From Delphinapterus leucas (taxonomy: Eukaryota > Chordata > Mammalia > Artiodactyla > Monodontidae): 64,000 nucleotides of DNA. Each line of letters begins with the position of its first letter. Position 1 is the stretch's first letter. The notes under the pieces are model-generated. The model was not told where the DNA came from and did not search any database. It worked only from the letters and a program-made list of their open reading frames with translations. The DNA lies in contig NW_022098076.1 in assembly GCF_002288925.2 (NCBI RefSeq), forward strand, positions 84,889,062 to 84,953,061. Reading direction: 5' to 3'. This document shows positions 33,200-44,823 of the stretch, piece by piece. Position numbers and translations under genes: made by a program.

Positions 33200-34252
33200 T
33201 AATTTTATGTTTATCCGTTCCCAGCTTTTAAAAATAATTTTATCATATATATAATTATGCCTAACAATATAATAATTAATTTTTCTTTTTTTAATGAGTC
33301 ATATGTAGTCTCCCATGATTTGCATTTTTAACTCAGTATGATATTTCTAAAATTCCTCTAAGTCATTTGTACATGAGACCCATTCATTTTTACCACCGTG
33401 TGGTACTCCATGGTGATTATACAAAATTTATTTGCTTCTTTTTCCTGTGGATGGGCTTTTGCCACCTAAGCATTTGGAGCATTCTTGTACCCATATTCAG
33501 GAGTTTCCTTAGGATAGGAATTTCCTGGGCCATGTATATACATGTCTTCACAGCTACAAAATGGAAAATGAGGTGTTTTCCAAAGTGGTCGTACTGATTA
33601 CAACCTCCACGAGTACCTGTGTTTTTGCTGCTCCATTGTCCTTATCAGCATTGTCAAGTTTCTAAGTATTTGCCAAGCTAATGAACATAAAACCGTAGCT
33701 CATTGTGATCTTGACTCACATTTCTTAGTGTACTAATGAGATTGAATGTCTTTTCATATGTCAGCCATATCTGTTTACTCTTCTGTATAAAGCTTTTTTC
33801 ATGTCCTTTGTGCATTTTTCTGTTGTGCAACCTATTATCTAATTTTCCTGTGTTGAATAATTGTTCCATTTCTTAATGATCTTCAATGCTATTTCTATCA
33901 TATATCATAATTATTGTTTCTGGACTCTGTGTTTGAACTATTTGGGGATTCCTATACCAAAATTAACTATATTAATTATTATAGTTTTGTAAGCTTTTAT
34001 TTCTGATAGACAGAGCCACATTTTATTCTTTTTTTTTCAAATTTAGGAATGTTTTGAGTATACTTTTGCCCTTTGCTTTTCCAAATAAATTTTCAAATAA
34101 TTTTGTCAAATTTCACATAAAATGCTATTGGGATTTTTACTGAAATTATATTGCATATTCAGATCAAATTATGGAGAATGGAAAAATGATTCTACCTCTC
34201 TAATAAAATAAAATTTCTATTTGCTAAGGTCTCTCAATATATTTAAATAAAA

Positions 34253-34625
34253 CTATATAACTTTTTTCACATCTTTATTGGAGTATAATTGCTTTACAAT
34301 GTTGTGTTCGTTTCTGCTGTACAACAAAGTGAATCAGCTATACGTATACATATATCCCCATATCCCTCCCTCTTGAGCCTCCCTCCCACCCTCCCTATCC
34401 CACCCCTCTAGGTCATCACAAAGCATTGAGTTGATCTCCCTGTGCTATGCAGCCGTTTCTCACTAGCCATTCATTTTACATTTGGTAGTGTGTATATATA
34501 TCAGTGCTACTTTCTCACTTCATTCCAGCTTCCCCTTCTCCCGCTGTGTTCTCAAGTCCTTTCTCTACATCTGTGTCTTTATTCCTGTCCTGTCACTAGG
34601 TTCATCAGTACTGTATAACTTTCTT
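34253..34625 (-). mobile_element. Younger L1 3' end with TSD, antisense
   Basis: About 347 bp of cetartiodactyl L1 3' UTR: 'catctttattggagtataat', 'tctgctgtacaacaaagtga', 'catcacaaagcattgagttg' and 'ctttattcctgtcctgtcac'. The TSDs 'ctatataactttttt' (34253-34267) and 'ctgtataactttctt' (34611-34625) differ at two positions. It inserted in the older L1M around it. Confidence 0.88.
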
Positions 34626-34843
34626 TGTTTTTTTTTGCGGTACGCGGGCCTCTCACTGTTGTGGCCTCTCCCGTTGCGGAGCACAGGCTCCGGACGTGCA
34701 GGCTCAGCAGCCACGGCTCACGGGCCCAGCCGCTCTGCGGCATGCGGGATCTTCCCGGACCGGGGCATGAACCCCTGACCCCTGCATCGGCAGGCGGACT
34801 CTCAACCACTGTGCCACCAGGGAAGCCCCCGTATAACTTTCTT
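34613..34843 (-). mobile_element. Cetacean CHR-type SINE nested in an L1 TSD
   Basis: SINE body from the T run at about 34626 to the head complement ending near 34830. Its TSD 'gtataactttctt' is at 34613-34625 and 34831-34843. The left copy is also the right TSD of the L1 at 34253-34625, so the SINE came after the L1. Confidence 0.95.
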
Positions 34844-35163
34844 GATATAGGTGATGCTTATCTTTTATTAGATGAATTCTTTGATATATTTCAATATTTG
34901 TTTATTATAAAGGCTATATATTTTTTAAAATTTCTGTTTGTTGCTGCATTTAGAAATGCAATTGAGTTTTATATATCCATCCTATGTCCAGCCACGTTTC
35001 TAAATTATCTTTACTATTTTACTAATTTGTAGATTTTTGTGGGGTTTTATGTACATAATCATATCATCTACAGATTAAAAGTTTACTTAGCTTCCAATTG
35101 TTTTTTTCCAATGTTTATGCTTTTAGTTTGAGGATTTAATTTATCTTCATGGATGGGTGTTTA

Positions 35164-35165
<2 letters not shown>

Positions 35166-35208
<43 letters not shown>
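35166..35208. repeat. (AT)n microsatellite, long and pure
   Basis: About 42 bp of uninterrupted AT repeats, the longest pure dinucleotide run in the window. Confidence 0.95.
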
Positions 35209-35210
<2 letters not shown>

Positions 35211-35399
35211 ATGTTTTTCATCAGTTTAGAATATTTGCAGTTTTTATATTTTCAGATACTGCCTCTTTTTTCTCTCTTCTCTTCTTAAGAAACCTCAGTT
35301 AGATATACATACCCCATTCTCATTCTAGCCTTCATATCTCTTAAAGTTTGTTCACATTTTCCCCACTCTGTATGTGATACATTCTATATAACTTCTGTT

Positions 35400-37000
35400 T
35401 TTTTTTAACATTGTTTCAATTAATCCTCCCAAGAATCCTGCTCAGTATTTATTCAATAGTCCATTCTTTAACCCATTGATTTAAAATGCCACCTTTAACA
35501 TAAACTGAATTTCCACATATACATCAGTTTTGTTTCTAACTCTCTATTCTGCTCCACTTATGTGTCAACTATTTCTGCCTCAATACCAAAGCCTTTGTTA
35601 TGAGTTTTTTTATTGTATATTTTTCTATTTGATATCATTACACTTTTTTTTAAAAACATCTTTTTTTTTTTAAAGTAGATCTTCCCCATATGAAACCTAT
35701 GTTTTAATTTTATTTAGTTTGTTGTCTAGGGAACAAATACACCTGGTGCTATATGCAAAAGACACAGGAAGGTAAACAATGAGTAAATAAGTCTCTCCTA
35801 TAACCTATCATTCAGTTCTGTCTCAAGAAGTGACTGATGTTATCAGCTTCTTTTCTTCCCTTCTATAAATAGTCCATACATATGAAGTTTAAAATAAGTT
35901 TATTAAGAATTCAATTAATAACCAAATAATTCAGTAAAAATTTGATTAATATTTAGCTGAATTTATAGATTAATTTGAGGCAAAATTGACATCTATACAG
36001 TAACAAACCTTCTCAACAGCTGGAATGTCTTTCCACTTCTTTTGTTCTTCTTTTGTGTCCTCCGATAAACTTTTACAATTTTATTTATATCTTACATATT
36101 TCTGATAATATTTATGTCTAAGTATACTATTATTTTTGTATGTGTGGCAATAATGAATAGAATCCTGGTGAAATGATTTTGTATCTCTCTTATAAGTAGT
36201 AATTTCTGACAATTTTTCATTTGACTTTCTTGTATTTTCTATTCAGATGATCATATTGTTTACAAATAATGACAGTTGAGTCCTTCCTTTCAGTCTCTAT
36301 ACTACTTTATTGATTTCGTAAGACTTTTAGTATACTTTAGAATGATAGCAGAGGTAGAAGATAACACCCTGTTTTCCCTGTCTTTGTGGAAATACTACTT
36401 TTACATCAGTAAATATCATGTTTGCTGTGTGCTGTCCGTAGTTAAGTTTCTATTCCATCTACTACAGTCTTTCTTTTCTTTTTACCTTTTGACCCTCTTA
36501 ATCCATTTCTCTCACTCCCACCCCACACTTCTGGCAACCACCAATTTGTTGTCTGTATCCATGAGTTTTTGTTTGTTTAGATTTCATATATAAGAAAGAT
36601 TACACAATGTTTATCTTTCTCTCCGTAATTTCTGATATATCTACTGTTCTATATCTTCTATTTCACTAAATGGTTCAACTATTTCTAAACTGATATTTAG
36701 GATATCTACTGAATTTTTTAATTCAAAAAAATTTTTTATGTCACTAAATATTCTATTTTAAAGTAATTCTATCTGTTCTTATGATCTCTTATTACATGCT
36801 CATCTTCGAACCCTTTATTTCTGTAATACTTGCACATATAGCTGTTTGATATCCTGGACCTGACAATTCCAATACCTTTGATCCTTGAAGAAATAAGAAT
36901 ATCATTTTATATTGCTGTTGGCTCTCTCATGTATTGGGCCTCATGGTTTATTTGGTGCTCGTTGACGTTTGCAGACTTATTGCTTGGACCTCATTTGTGG
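35400..37000 (-). mobile_element. Old L1M mosaic, antisense
   Basis: Scattered antisense L1 landmarks include 'ttgtttctaactctctattc', 'ttaatttgaggcaaaattga', 'ccacttcttttgttcttctt', 'caccaatttgttgtctgtat' (3' UTR-like, about 36539) and 'cctggacctgacaattccaa' (5' coding side, about 36854). The order of parts suggests more than one insertion. The 105-codon plus-strand frame at 36276-36593 lies antisense to L1 and is not a gene. Confidence 0.6.
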
Positions 37001-37499
37001 AAGATCATTATGCTTTAATTGGGATAAATTTTTTCTAAAGAGGGTTTGCCCCAGCTTTGTCAATAGCCAAGGAACATCCCCAATATGGGTCCTTTTCCAC
37101 CTCCCTCCCCACTGTGACTCATTATGGGATTCTCAGGCTCAGATTTTTTACAACCTGCCTCTGAAGGCTCAGTTTTCATCTTCCTTAACTGAGTCACTGC
37201 TGGCCTCTGCCCTGAATAGAACCCTTCTTCCCTCACTGTTCACTGCTCAGTCCCAGCTACTTGATCTGATTCCAGATCACATTAGAAAAATAAATCTTGT
37301 GTGATAAAATGAGGAGAAGGATTGGGGGTGAAATTCCTTACTTCTTTTGAAACTATGTAGACATATATTTTCTGCCATACGGCTATATCTCTATTCAGCC
37401 ATACTATTGAACACAAAAGATCTACATGAGAATTATTTGAGCAAGCTTCGATGGTTTTTCCACATTTCAGTGAATATAGGTTTGTTTAGAAAATTATAT
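37001..37499. other. No recognised feature
   Basis: The part 37050-37260 is less AT-rich and has a 111-codon plus-strand frame (36969-37304) without recognised motif. It may continue the old L1M on its left. Confidence 0.4.
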
Positions 37500-37780
37500 T
37501 ACAGTATAATAATAATAATTAGAATTTATTGAATGCTTCCTGTATGCCAGACACTATCCTACACACATTTCATTATAGTTAATTTCTCCAGCCAACTTAT
37601 AAAAGAAGTGCAATTATTATCATTCCAACTTTAACAAAATGTGGAAAATGATACACAGTAACATTAAATATCTTGCCCAAAGGACATCTCTAGTAAGTGG
37701 GGTGAAGTGAAACCATTGTTTCAACCTGGGTAATGTGACTCCAGAGCCAGCTTTTTAAAAACATTGTTATACATTTCCTA
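37500..37780 (-). repeat. MIR, antisense, nearly full length
   Basis: 'gaatgcttcctgtatgccag' then 'aatatcttgcccaaaggaca', 'tctagtaagtggggtgaagt' and 'gtgactccagagccagct' are the whole antisense order of MIR. Confidence 0.85.
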
Positions 37781-38205
37781 AGAAACAAGTCAAAGTAGTC
37801 AAACATCTTGGGATTCTCCAGGGAGGGAGGTGCCAGCGTAGAGCTCATGAGCATCCTCAAACCCCAGGAGGTGTGTATGGGCTTTTCAGAAGAGCTCACA
37901 CCCAGGGCTCTGTCCATGGTAGCCTCAAGTGGTGGAGATGAGTTTCTGGAGCCCTTCAAGATTCCACCTGGTGGACAAAGGCTCCTCTTCCATGCCCAGT
38001 GGTAACCCCAGTCTCTCTCAAGTGTTCACTTGGAGGCCCTCTCACTAGCTTGGGTAAGGTTCACAAAGCAAAATGGCGTGTGCAACCACTTACCAAACAG
38101 TAAAACTGCAGGAGTACAGCAGGGAACGTCTTCCTTTTCCCCCTGTACCTCTACTTTTGAAAATTAAGAATATGGATGGATTTATATATTACTAGTTTTA
38201 GAACA
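37781..38205. other. No recognised feature
   Basis: Moderately GC-rich unique-looking DNA. The overlapping frames at 37690-37959 (minus) and 37808-38005 (plus) contradict each other and neither has a recognised domain. Confidence 0.45.
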
Positions 38206-38668
38206 GCATATTAGTTTGCTAGAACTGTCATAACACAGTGCTACAAATTCGATGGCTTAAATTACATAAATTTATTGTCTCGCAGTTTTGGAGGCCAAAA
38301 GTCTAAGATCAAGATGTTGGCAGGGTGGTGACACCTAAGGACTGTGGGGAAGAATGTGTTCCATGTCTCTCTCCCGGCTTCTGACGCTTTGCTGGCAATT
38401 TTTGGCCTGACTTGGCTTGTAGATCATCACTGAATCTCTGCCTCCACCTTCACGTGGCATTCTCCCTGTATGCATATGTGTGTCCAAATTTCTCCTTTTC
38501 ATGACTCTAGTTACAGTGAATTAGGGGCCAACTCCACTCCAATATGAACTCAGCTTCATTAATTATATCTTCAGTAATGTTATTTCTATATAAGGTCACA
38601 TTCTGAGCTATGGGGGTTAGGACTTTAATATGAATTTTTAGGGAACACAATTCAACCCATTACAGTCG
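38206..38668 (-). mobile_element. Solo LTR, ERVL-MaLR (MLT1-like), antisense
   Basis: It opens with 'tattagtttgctagaactgt', contains 'cgcagttttggaggccaaaa', 'gacttggcttgtagatcatc' and 'aaggtcacattctgagctat', and ends 'attcaacccattaca'. This is the antisense order of an MLT1-type LTR, of the same class as 4172-4650. Confidence 0.85.
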
Positions 38669-38709
38669 ACATCCTTCCTTTCTTAAGTGTTTCTCCCCTG
38701 CCTCAGACA

Positions 38710-38925
38710 TAATAATAACTATAACAATAACTTACATTTTAAAAATACCTATTATGTAATAAGCACTCTTGTAAGTGTGTTACATATGGTGACCAATTAA
38801 CTGTTACCACCACTGAGGTAGGCACTATTGTTATGCTCAGTTGACAAAGGAGAAAACTAAGGTACAGAGAGGTTAAGAAGTTTGATCAAGGTCATAGAGC
38901 AAGAAAGGCTCATACCTGACATTGG
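38710..38925 (-). repeat. MIR, antisense
   Basis: 'aataagcactcttgtaagtg', 'actgaggtaggcactattgt' and 'ggtacagagaggttaagaag' with 'gatcaaggtcatagagcaag' give a clear antisense MIR. Confidence 0.87.
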
Positions 38926-39869
38926 CTCCTGGTGCTTGCTCTTCATCACTATGCAATACCACCTTTGTGCATCTCCCCCTCCATGTATAACACTGAGCTT
39001 TCGGAAGAAAAGGAGTTGTGGCTATGGCTGGCATACTATTACTGTCTTTAATGGTGGGCCTTGAAAACAATCTCTTTTATGTGCCATAAGTGTTGCTGAT
39101 CTAAATTTTTCTGGAATGCAAGAGTTTTTGAAATTAATCTTATTATGTTTCAATACTATCTATGAAAATTATGTGACTTTGGTAGCTGCTTTCTGACTTT
39201 TGTATTTCGATTTAGTGATGCATTTCCCTTTAGGCCACAATACTCTTTAATCCTGGTTTAGGATTTTTCTTCCTAGTCTACTTTCCATTTATACTCATGT
39301 AAGGAATGCTTAAATTAAAAATCAGGACGCGATTCTCTACTTGCCCCCAAAATATGCAATTTTCTGAAATAAAAACTGTGTAAATGAACATATTTAAACC
39401 AGAAGTCTCATAAAAACATCTTAAGTTATTGATATTGTCCTATGTTTTGAAATACAGTGAAGAAGGAAACTGTGAAATGAATTAGCTTTTTAACAGGTGC
39501 AAGTAATTAAAACTGGAGACTGATGAAAAAAGAACTGCTCACTGTAACACTTAGGTGGAAAAATATTCATTTGAAGCAGAACTGTCCTTCTGAATTCTAG
39601 CCCAAATGTGATATATATTTCAGTGTGTGACTTTTATTTAATATATTTTCCTATAATTTGATCTTAAGACCACAAGACATATTGAAAACATTTATCATAA
39701 AATTGAAAACATTTTGCAAGTCTTAAATTACTATTGAATTTTAAAGATAAAATCTAATCATTTTATGAGAAGATATTTAAAACTAAGGTATAGCTATTTA
39801 CTTTGCTAGAGTGACTTGACCCAACCATTATTTGTAAGGAAATAAAAGTAAATTTTTCTAAGGAAATAT
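38926..39869. other. No recognised feature
   Basis: AT-rich DNA without a nameable gene or repeat. Plus- and minus-strand frames at 38873-39070 overlap and are shadows of each other. Confidence 0.45.
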
Positions 39870-40205
39870 TCTAAATACATTTTTTTCTTTTTTGGCTGCT
39901 GTGGGTCTTCATTTCTGTGCTCGGGCTTTCTCTAGTTGTGGCGAGCCAGGGCTACTCTTTGTTGTGGTGCATGGGCTTCTCATTGCGGTGGCTTCTCTTG
40001 TTTCAGAGCACTGGCTCTAGGCGTGCAGGCTTCAGTAGTTGTGGCTCGTGTGCTCTAGAGCACAGGCTCAGTAGTTGTGGTGCATGGGCTTAGTTGCTCC
40101 GCGGCATGTGAGATCTTCCCGAACCAGGGCTCGAATCCGTGTCTCCTATCTTGGCAGGCAGATTCTTAACCACTGTGCCACCAGGGGAGCCCTCTAAATA
40201 CATTT
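39870..40205 (-). mobile_element. Older CHR-1-like SINE with TSD
   Basis: This is about 300 bp, longer and more diverged than the other SINEs. After the T run at 39881-39893 come several 'gttgtgg'/'gggct' blocks ('agttgtggctcgtgtgctct', 'gtagttgtggtgcatgggct'), absent from the short family, then the shared head complement ending near 40192. The TSD 'tctaaatacattt' is at 39870-39882 and 40193-40205. The structure matches CHR-1, shared by whales, hippos and ruminants. Confidence 0.88.
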
Positions 40206-40639
40206 AAAAATTGTTTGACTAAGTATGTGATTTCAAGTGAGGGAATAATTCAATGTTTAAATAACTATAAATTTCAGCTGCCATTTCATATTTAACTGTA
40301 ACATAAATACTCATACCATATTTTCTAGGTCAAAAAGTTTATAAATGCTGACATATTTATCCTCAGCATAAATATTAGGGTCAACTAGTACATCCCTAGA
40401 ATTATTGTAATTCTGGTTTAACTACTTATTGTTTTATACATAATTAAAGAGACTTAATACATTAAAAAATTACTGTATATGTTTTAGACACACAAAGCAT
40501 AAAGGTGGAATCTTATGACTTTGACAGCTGAAAGGGAGTTGAGATAGAGCTGTACAGGAGTAGTTCTTTTTTATGTGATTGACATCAAGCTGGTATAAAT
40601 TCAAATAAGAGTGTTAAAACTTTAGGATGTTGTATCATT

Positions 40640-41975
40640 TCCATAGTAACCACAAAGAAAATAGCTAGAGAAGATACAGAAAAAGGAAATGAGAAGAGAA
40701 TTCTAAAATTTCATGATAAAAAAGCGAATAAACACTAATAAGACAGTAATGCAAGAAATGAGGGCCAAAAAAATCTGTAAGGTATATAGAAAACAAATAG
40801 CAAAATACAGAAGTAATTACTTTCCAAAACAATCTTGAAAAAGGATAAAGTAAGAGGACTCAAACTTCCTGATTTCAAAATTTACTACAAAGCTACAGTA
40901 ATCACAATGGTGTGATAATGGCATGAGGAAAGATATATAGCACAATAGAATAGAGAGAACAGAAATAAACCTTTGCATGCGTGGTCAAATGTTTTTTGAC
41001 AAGGCTGTCAAGACCAATCAGTGAGGAAAGGGCAATCTTTTCAACAAACAGTGTTGAGAAAACTGGATATCCACACGCAAAAGAATGAAGACCAACAAAA
41101 TAACAATCCAATTAAAAAATTTACAAAGAATTTAAATAGACATTTTTCCAAAGAAGGTGTATAAATGTCTCTATACACACTTGAAAAGATGCTCAACATC
41201 ACTAATGGTTAGGAAAGTGAAAATCAAACCCACAATAAAATCACCTCACACCCAATAGAAAGGCTACTATTTAAAAAAAAAAAACAGAAAATAACAAGTG
41301 TTGATGAGGAAGGATGTGGAAAAATTGGAACCCTTGGCACTACTGGTGGGGATGTAAAATGGTGTGTCTGTTATGGAAAACAGTATGGTGGTTCCTGAAA
41401 AAAATTAAACATAGAATTACCATATGATCCAGATATTCCACTGCTAAATATATATACTCAAAGGAATTGAAAGCAAGGATGTAAACATATATTTGTATAC
41501 CCATGTTAATAACATTATTTACAATAGCCAAAGAGGTGGAAGCAGCCCAAGTGTCCATTGATGGAAGAATTGATAAACAAAATGTGGTGTAGGAATAAAA
41601 TGGAATATTCAACCTTAAAAAGGAGTGAAATTCTGATACATGCTACAACATAGATGAATCTTGAAAGTACTATGATAAGAGAAATAAACCAGACACAAAA
41701 ATAGAAATACACTACAATTCCACTTATTTGTGGTACCTAGAGTGGTCAAAGTCATAGAGACAGAAAGTAGAATAATGGTTTCTAACAGGTGAGGGGAAAG
41801 GGGATGAAGTGTTGTTGTTTAATGGGTATAGAGTTTCAGTAAAAGTTCTGGATATGGAGAGTAATCATGGCTGCACAACAATGTGAATGTACTTAATGGC
41901 AATGAATCGTACTATGAAAAATGGTTAAATAATAAATTTTATGTTATGTACATTTTACCCCAGTTAAAAAGATAA
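40640..41975 (+). mobile_element. Old L1M, sense, internally deleted
   Basis: The left part (40640-40830) resembles the sequence ahead of or at the start of ORF2 ('ggaaatgagaagagaattct', 'gtaatgcaagaaatgagggc'). It then jumps near 40835 to the C-terminal half ('aaacttcctgatttcaaaat', 'gacatttttccaaagaaggt', 'gtgtccattgatggaagaat') and ends in 3' UTR ('tatgtacattttaccccagt'). Reading frames are destroyed. An internal deletion of several kb is implied by the jump. Confidence 0.8.
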
Positions 41976-43528
41976 TATTTTAAAAATTTTCAAAAATAGT
42001 AAATGCTTGTTAAAATTTCCCAACAATACAGAGATGCATAAAGTGAAAAGAGAGAGCACTACTTCCCTTGCTCTCACTCCTCCAACGATTCTTTACTTTT
42101 GAAATGATAAGATGTAAACCAATTTTATAATATTAGCCTAGATTTCTTAAGTAAAGAATACAGGCAATGTGTAGGAAGTGCTAGTAAAAATTAACAAAAA
42201 TATGGGACTTATAAAGAGGAAGATAAAAGTATCCATGACAAAAGAGCAATTAGTTACATGGGATCATAAGTGTTTATCCAAATATAGGGCTCAGGCAGAA
42301 CTTGAGTTCTTTCTAACATGGTTAATAATATCTGGAACACAGATGGGACTACTTGGCTCCTATAACCCATGTAAAATGTGATGTGTGTTTATAAGATAAT
42401 CCCTTATGGCACGGAAAAGAATATCTCTATTTTATATAGAACTTATTTTCACATTTAATTGCTCCTTCATTGTGAATTTTAACCTTAGAAATTTACTCTG
42501 TGACAACGCTTAGTTGAATAGATTTTCACCATAGGTTTGTTTACTCACATATGTAGTTCACCGTGATAAGCACTGCGTTCAAAAACCAATGTGCTCTTAA
42601 TAACTATATTTCTCATCCTCGAATCAGCCAAACTTCATCCTTATTATCCAGAGAAAGTGGTTTCTTCTTCTTGCATTTTTTTGGGCATATTTTTACGCCT
42701 CTTTGTTGTCCTAACTTGGTATTTCCTCTCTTGCCCTTAACTCTAAATATTCTATCCCATCTAAGGCAGAATTTTCCTCTGTGAAGACTTCTCCATCTAC
42801 TACAAGGGATGTGCATACCCTTTATCATAGTACTTGGGCCTATGGCCATTGAAATATCTATTTGTTGTAACTTTGCTTGTTGCTTAGACACTTCATGTGG
42901 GTAAACCTTCTTGCCTCTATAGACTATCCAGACACACACATGACAGGACATTATTGCCACACTGGATAATACATAATACATAATCAACAAATACATGATG
43001 ATAGTCTATGGTATTAATAGACATTCGTTAATAATGTTACCTACCACTTTCATATCTGCCTATTATAATAAAAAACTTATCCAAATCATTATTTGCATAT
43101 GTTATATAGTCTCTTAGACATGTTCTCTCAATTTCCCTAAACTCTACCCATAAAAGTGTATTCACTAAACTGATATTTCTACTCCTGTAATTGCTTTGAG
43201 ATTGTTAATCCATGCTAAGATTCTATTTTCCAGGATGTAATATTTTTAGAAAATGTAAAACATTATTATCCTTCTCATTTTACATATTCAGGAGTTTGGG
43301 AAAATGCAATATTTTATTGCATTTACATTTCTTAAAGTAATTCTTGATTTTTTGAATGATCTGGGCTGGCCAGCATTTTGAGTTAAAGTTGATGTGTTTT
43401 ACACAAATAAAGTGTTTGTTACTTTATAATTTGTCTCCCTATACATTTGACATGATGAAACACATCAAAAAATTGATTTTAAAATTATGAAGATTGGCAT
43501 TGATTCAATGCATGTTTCTACTCTGAAT
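41976..43528. other. No recognised feature
   Basis: AT-rich DNA without a nameable repeat. The 127-codon minus-strand frame at 42613-42996 has no recognised domain and overlaps a 73-codon plus frame. I do not call it a gene. Confidence 0.45.
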
Positions 43529-43655
43529 GTGAGGCCAGTATCAACCCTTGTCTACAACTGTAGGTGAGGCCAGTGATAAACCTTGTCTACATCTACAAAT
43601 GAGATCAGCATTAATGCTTACCTATGACTGTAAATAAGCCAGCAGTCAAACTTGA
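43529..43655. repeat. Degenerate 35-bp tandem repeat, about 3.6 units
   Basis: Units start at 43529, 43564, 43599 and 43634, each 35 bp. All begin with a form of 'gtgaggccag' and contain a form of 'accttgtctacatctacaa'. Units 1 and 2 agree best, and units 3 and 4 have drifted. No gap or insertion is needed to align the starts. The unit matches no repeat I know. Confidence 0.88.
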
Positions 43656-43705
43656 CGTCACCTGGAACGTATGGAGTTTTGTGGTAGAAGCTGATGTTCG
43701 TCTTC

Positions 43706-43882
43706 TTCGGTAGTTCTCAAAGTGTGGTCCCCAGAGCAGCCACAGCAGCATCACCTGGGAAGTAGTTAGAAATGCAGGTTCTCTGGTTCCACATCAGACC
43801 TTCTGAAGCAGAAACTCTGGGGATTAAGGCCCAAGATCTGTATTTTAATCAGTAATCCAGATGACTATCATGAAGCAAATGG
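43706..43882 (+). mobile_element. MER5A-type hAT transposon relic
   Basis: 'gtagttctcaaagtgtggtc', 'agcatcacctgggaagtagt', 'gaaatgcaggttctctggtt' and 'gcagaaactctggggattaa' match MER5A closely, a non-autonomous hAT-Charlie element shared by placental mammals. Confidence 0.92.
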
Positions 43883-44594
43883 TGTCCGAACAACTGACCT
43901 GCCCAACATTTACTGCTAATGTAATTCCTACTTTGTTCAGTAGCAACAGGCTCAGGCCTTTCCTCCAGGCATTGAGACAAGTCCTGACTGGTCTAAGCCA
44001 CTCTTGTGCATGCTACTTATCTTTGGCAGGATTGTCGTAGGGGACTAACTACTTTTAGCCAATGCATTATAAAATAAGCTGACTGTTCTCTCGTGTGAAA
44101 GACTCTACTCCCTGATAAAAGCGAGAGTCAGCCCTGTGAAGAAAAAGCTATTTTAACCACCAGCACATCACCTACCCCCTGCTTTCTGCATGAATATAGT
44201 CATGTCTGGGATAGCAGCTGCCTAATTGCAGCTAAAAAGGGAAGGCTAAGAGAAATGCGGAAGTACCAACTCAGTGGCCTGATACTGTAGAGCTCCTAAG
44301 AAACCTGGAAACCACCTGGCCCAGAGTTCATGGTAGGTAAGATATACTCTCCTTATGGCTTAAGCCACGGAGAGTCAGGTGTTCCTTCATTTTCAGTCAA
44401 CAAATCTTAACTGATAAAAACTGTGAATGCTGACATTTTGGCAGACATCATACCAATGGCTGCAGTTTATAAAGGGATTGCCAGCTGAATTTAGTTTTAG
44501 ATCTCCTATGGCTCATAAATAATTATGAAGAAAGCATCCAGATTTGGAGATTAATTTTAATATTCAATGCCCACCTTTTCTAACTGTGCTTCAG
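43883..44594. other. No recognised feature
   Basis: Moderately GC-rich unique-looking DNA with no open frame of note and no repeat that I can name. Confidence 0.45.
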
Positions 44595-44823
44595 ATTAAA
44601 CAAATTTTAGGGCTGTGGCAGAGCAGTACATTTGCGAAGGCAATAGGAGAATGGAGGAGAGAAGCAGGCCCATCTGGTGAGGAGATGTAATGCATGACTC
44701 TCTTCTGGGATGGAGAATATGGCTGAATTCCAGTGGGCAAGGGAACAAGGGAACTGAGATGAGGTTGGGGAGGAACTAGGTAGGTATTCACGAGGCAGTG
44801 GAATCTTAAGTGCAGTGGGTTGT

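Larger units (their letters stand above)
33200..35150 (-). mobile_element. Old L1M, antisense, interrupted by a younger L1 and SINE
   Basis: Antisense L1 landmarks include 'accaccgtgtggtactccat', 'gagtttccttaggataggaa', 'gaatgtcttttcatatgtca' and 'tgctattgggatttttactg'. After the inserted block at 34253-34842 the sequence resumes with further antisense ORF2 sequence up to about 35150. No open frame survives. Confidence 0.7.

Noticed and set aside
36276..36593. 105-codon plus-strand open frame rich in F, L and S
   Set aside because: It lies antisense to old L1 sequence, and the composition reflects T-rich DNA.
42613..42996. 127-codon minus-strand open frame
   Set aside because: No recognised domain, overlapped by an opposing frame, and no sign of transcription signals.
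43529..43655. CRISPR-like array
   Set aside because: Units are contiguous 35-bp tandem repeats without spacers, and the genome is mammalian.
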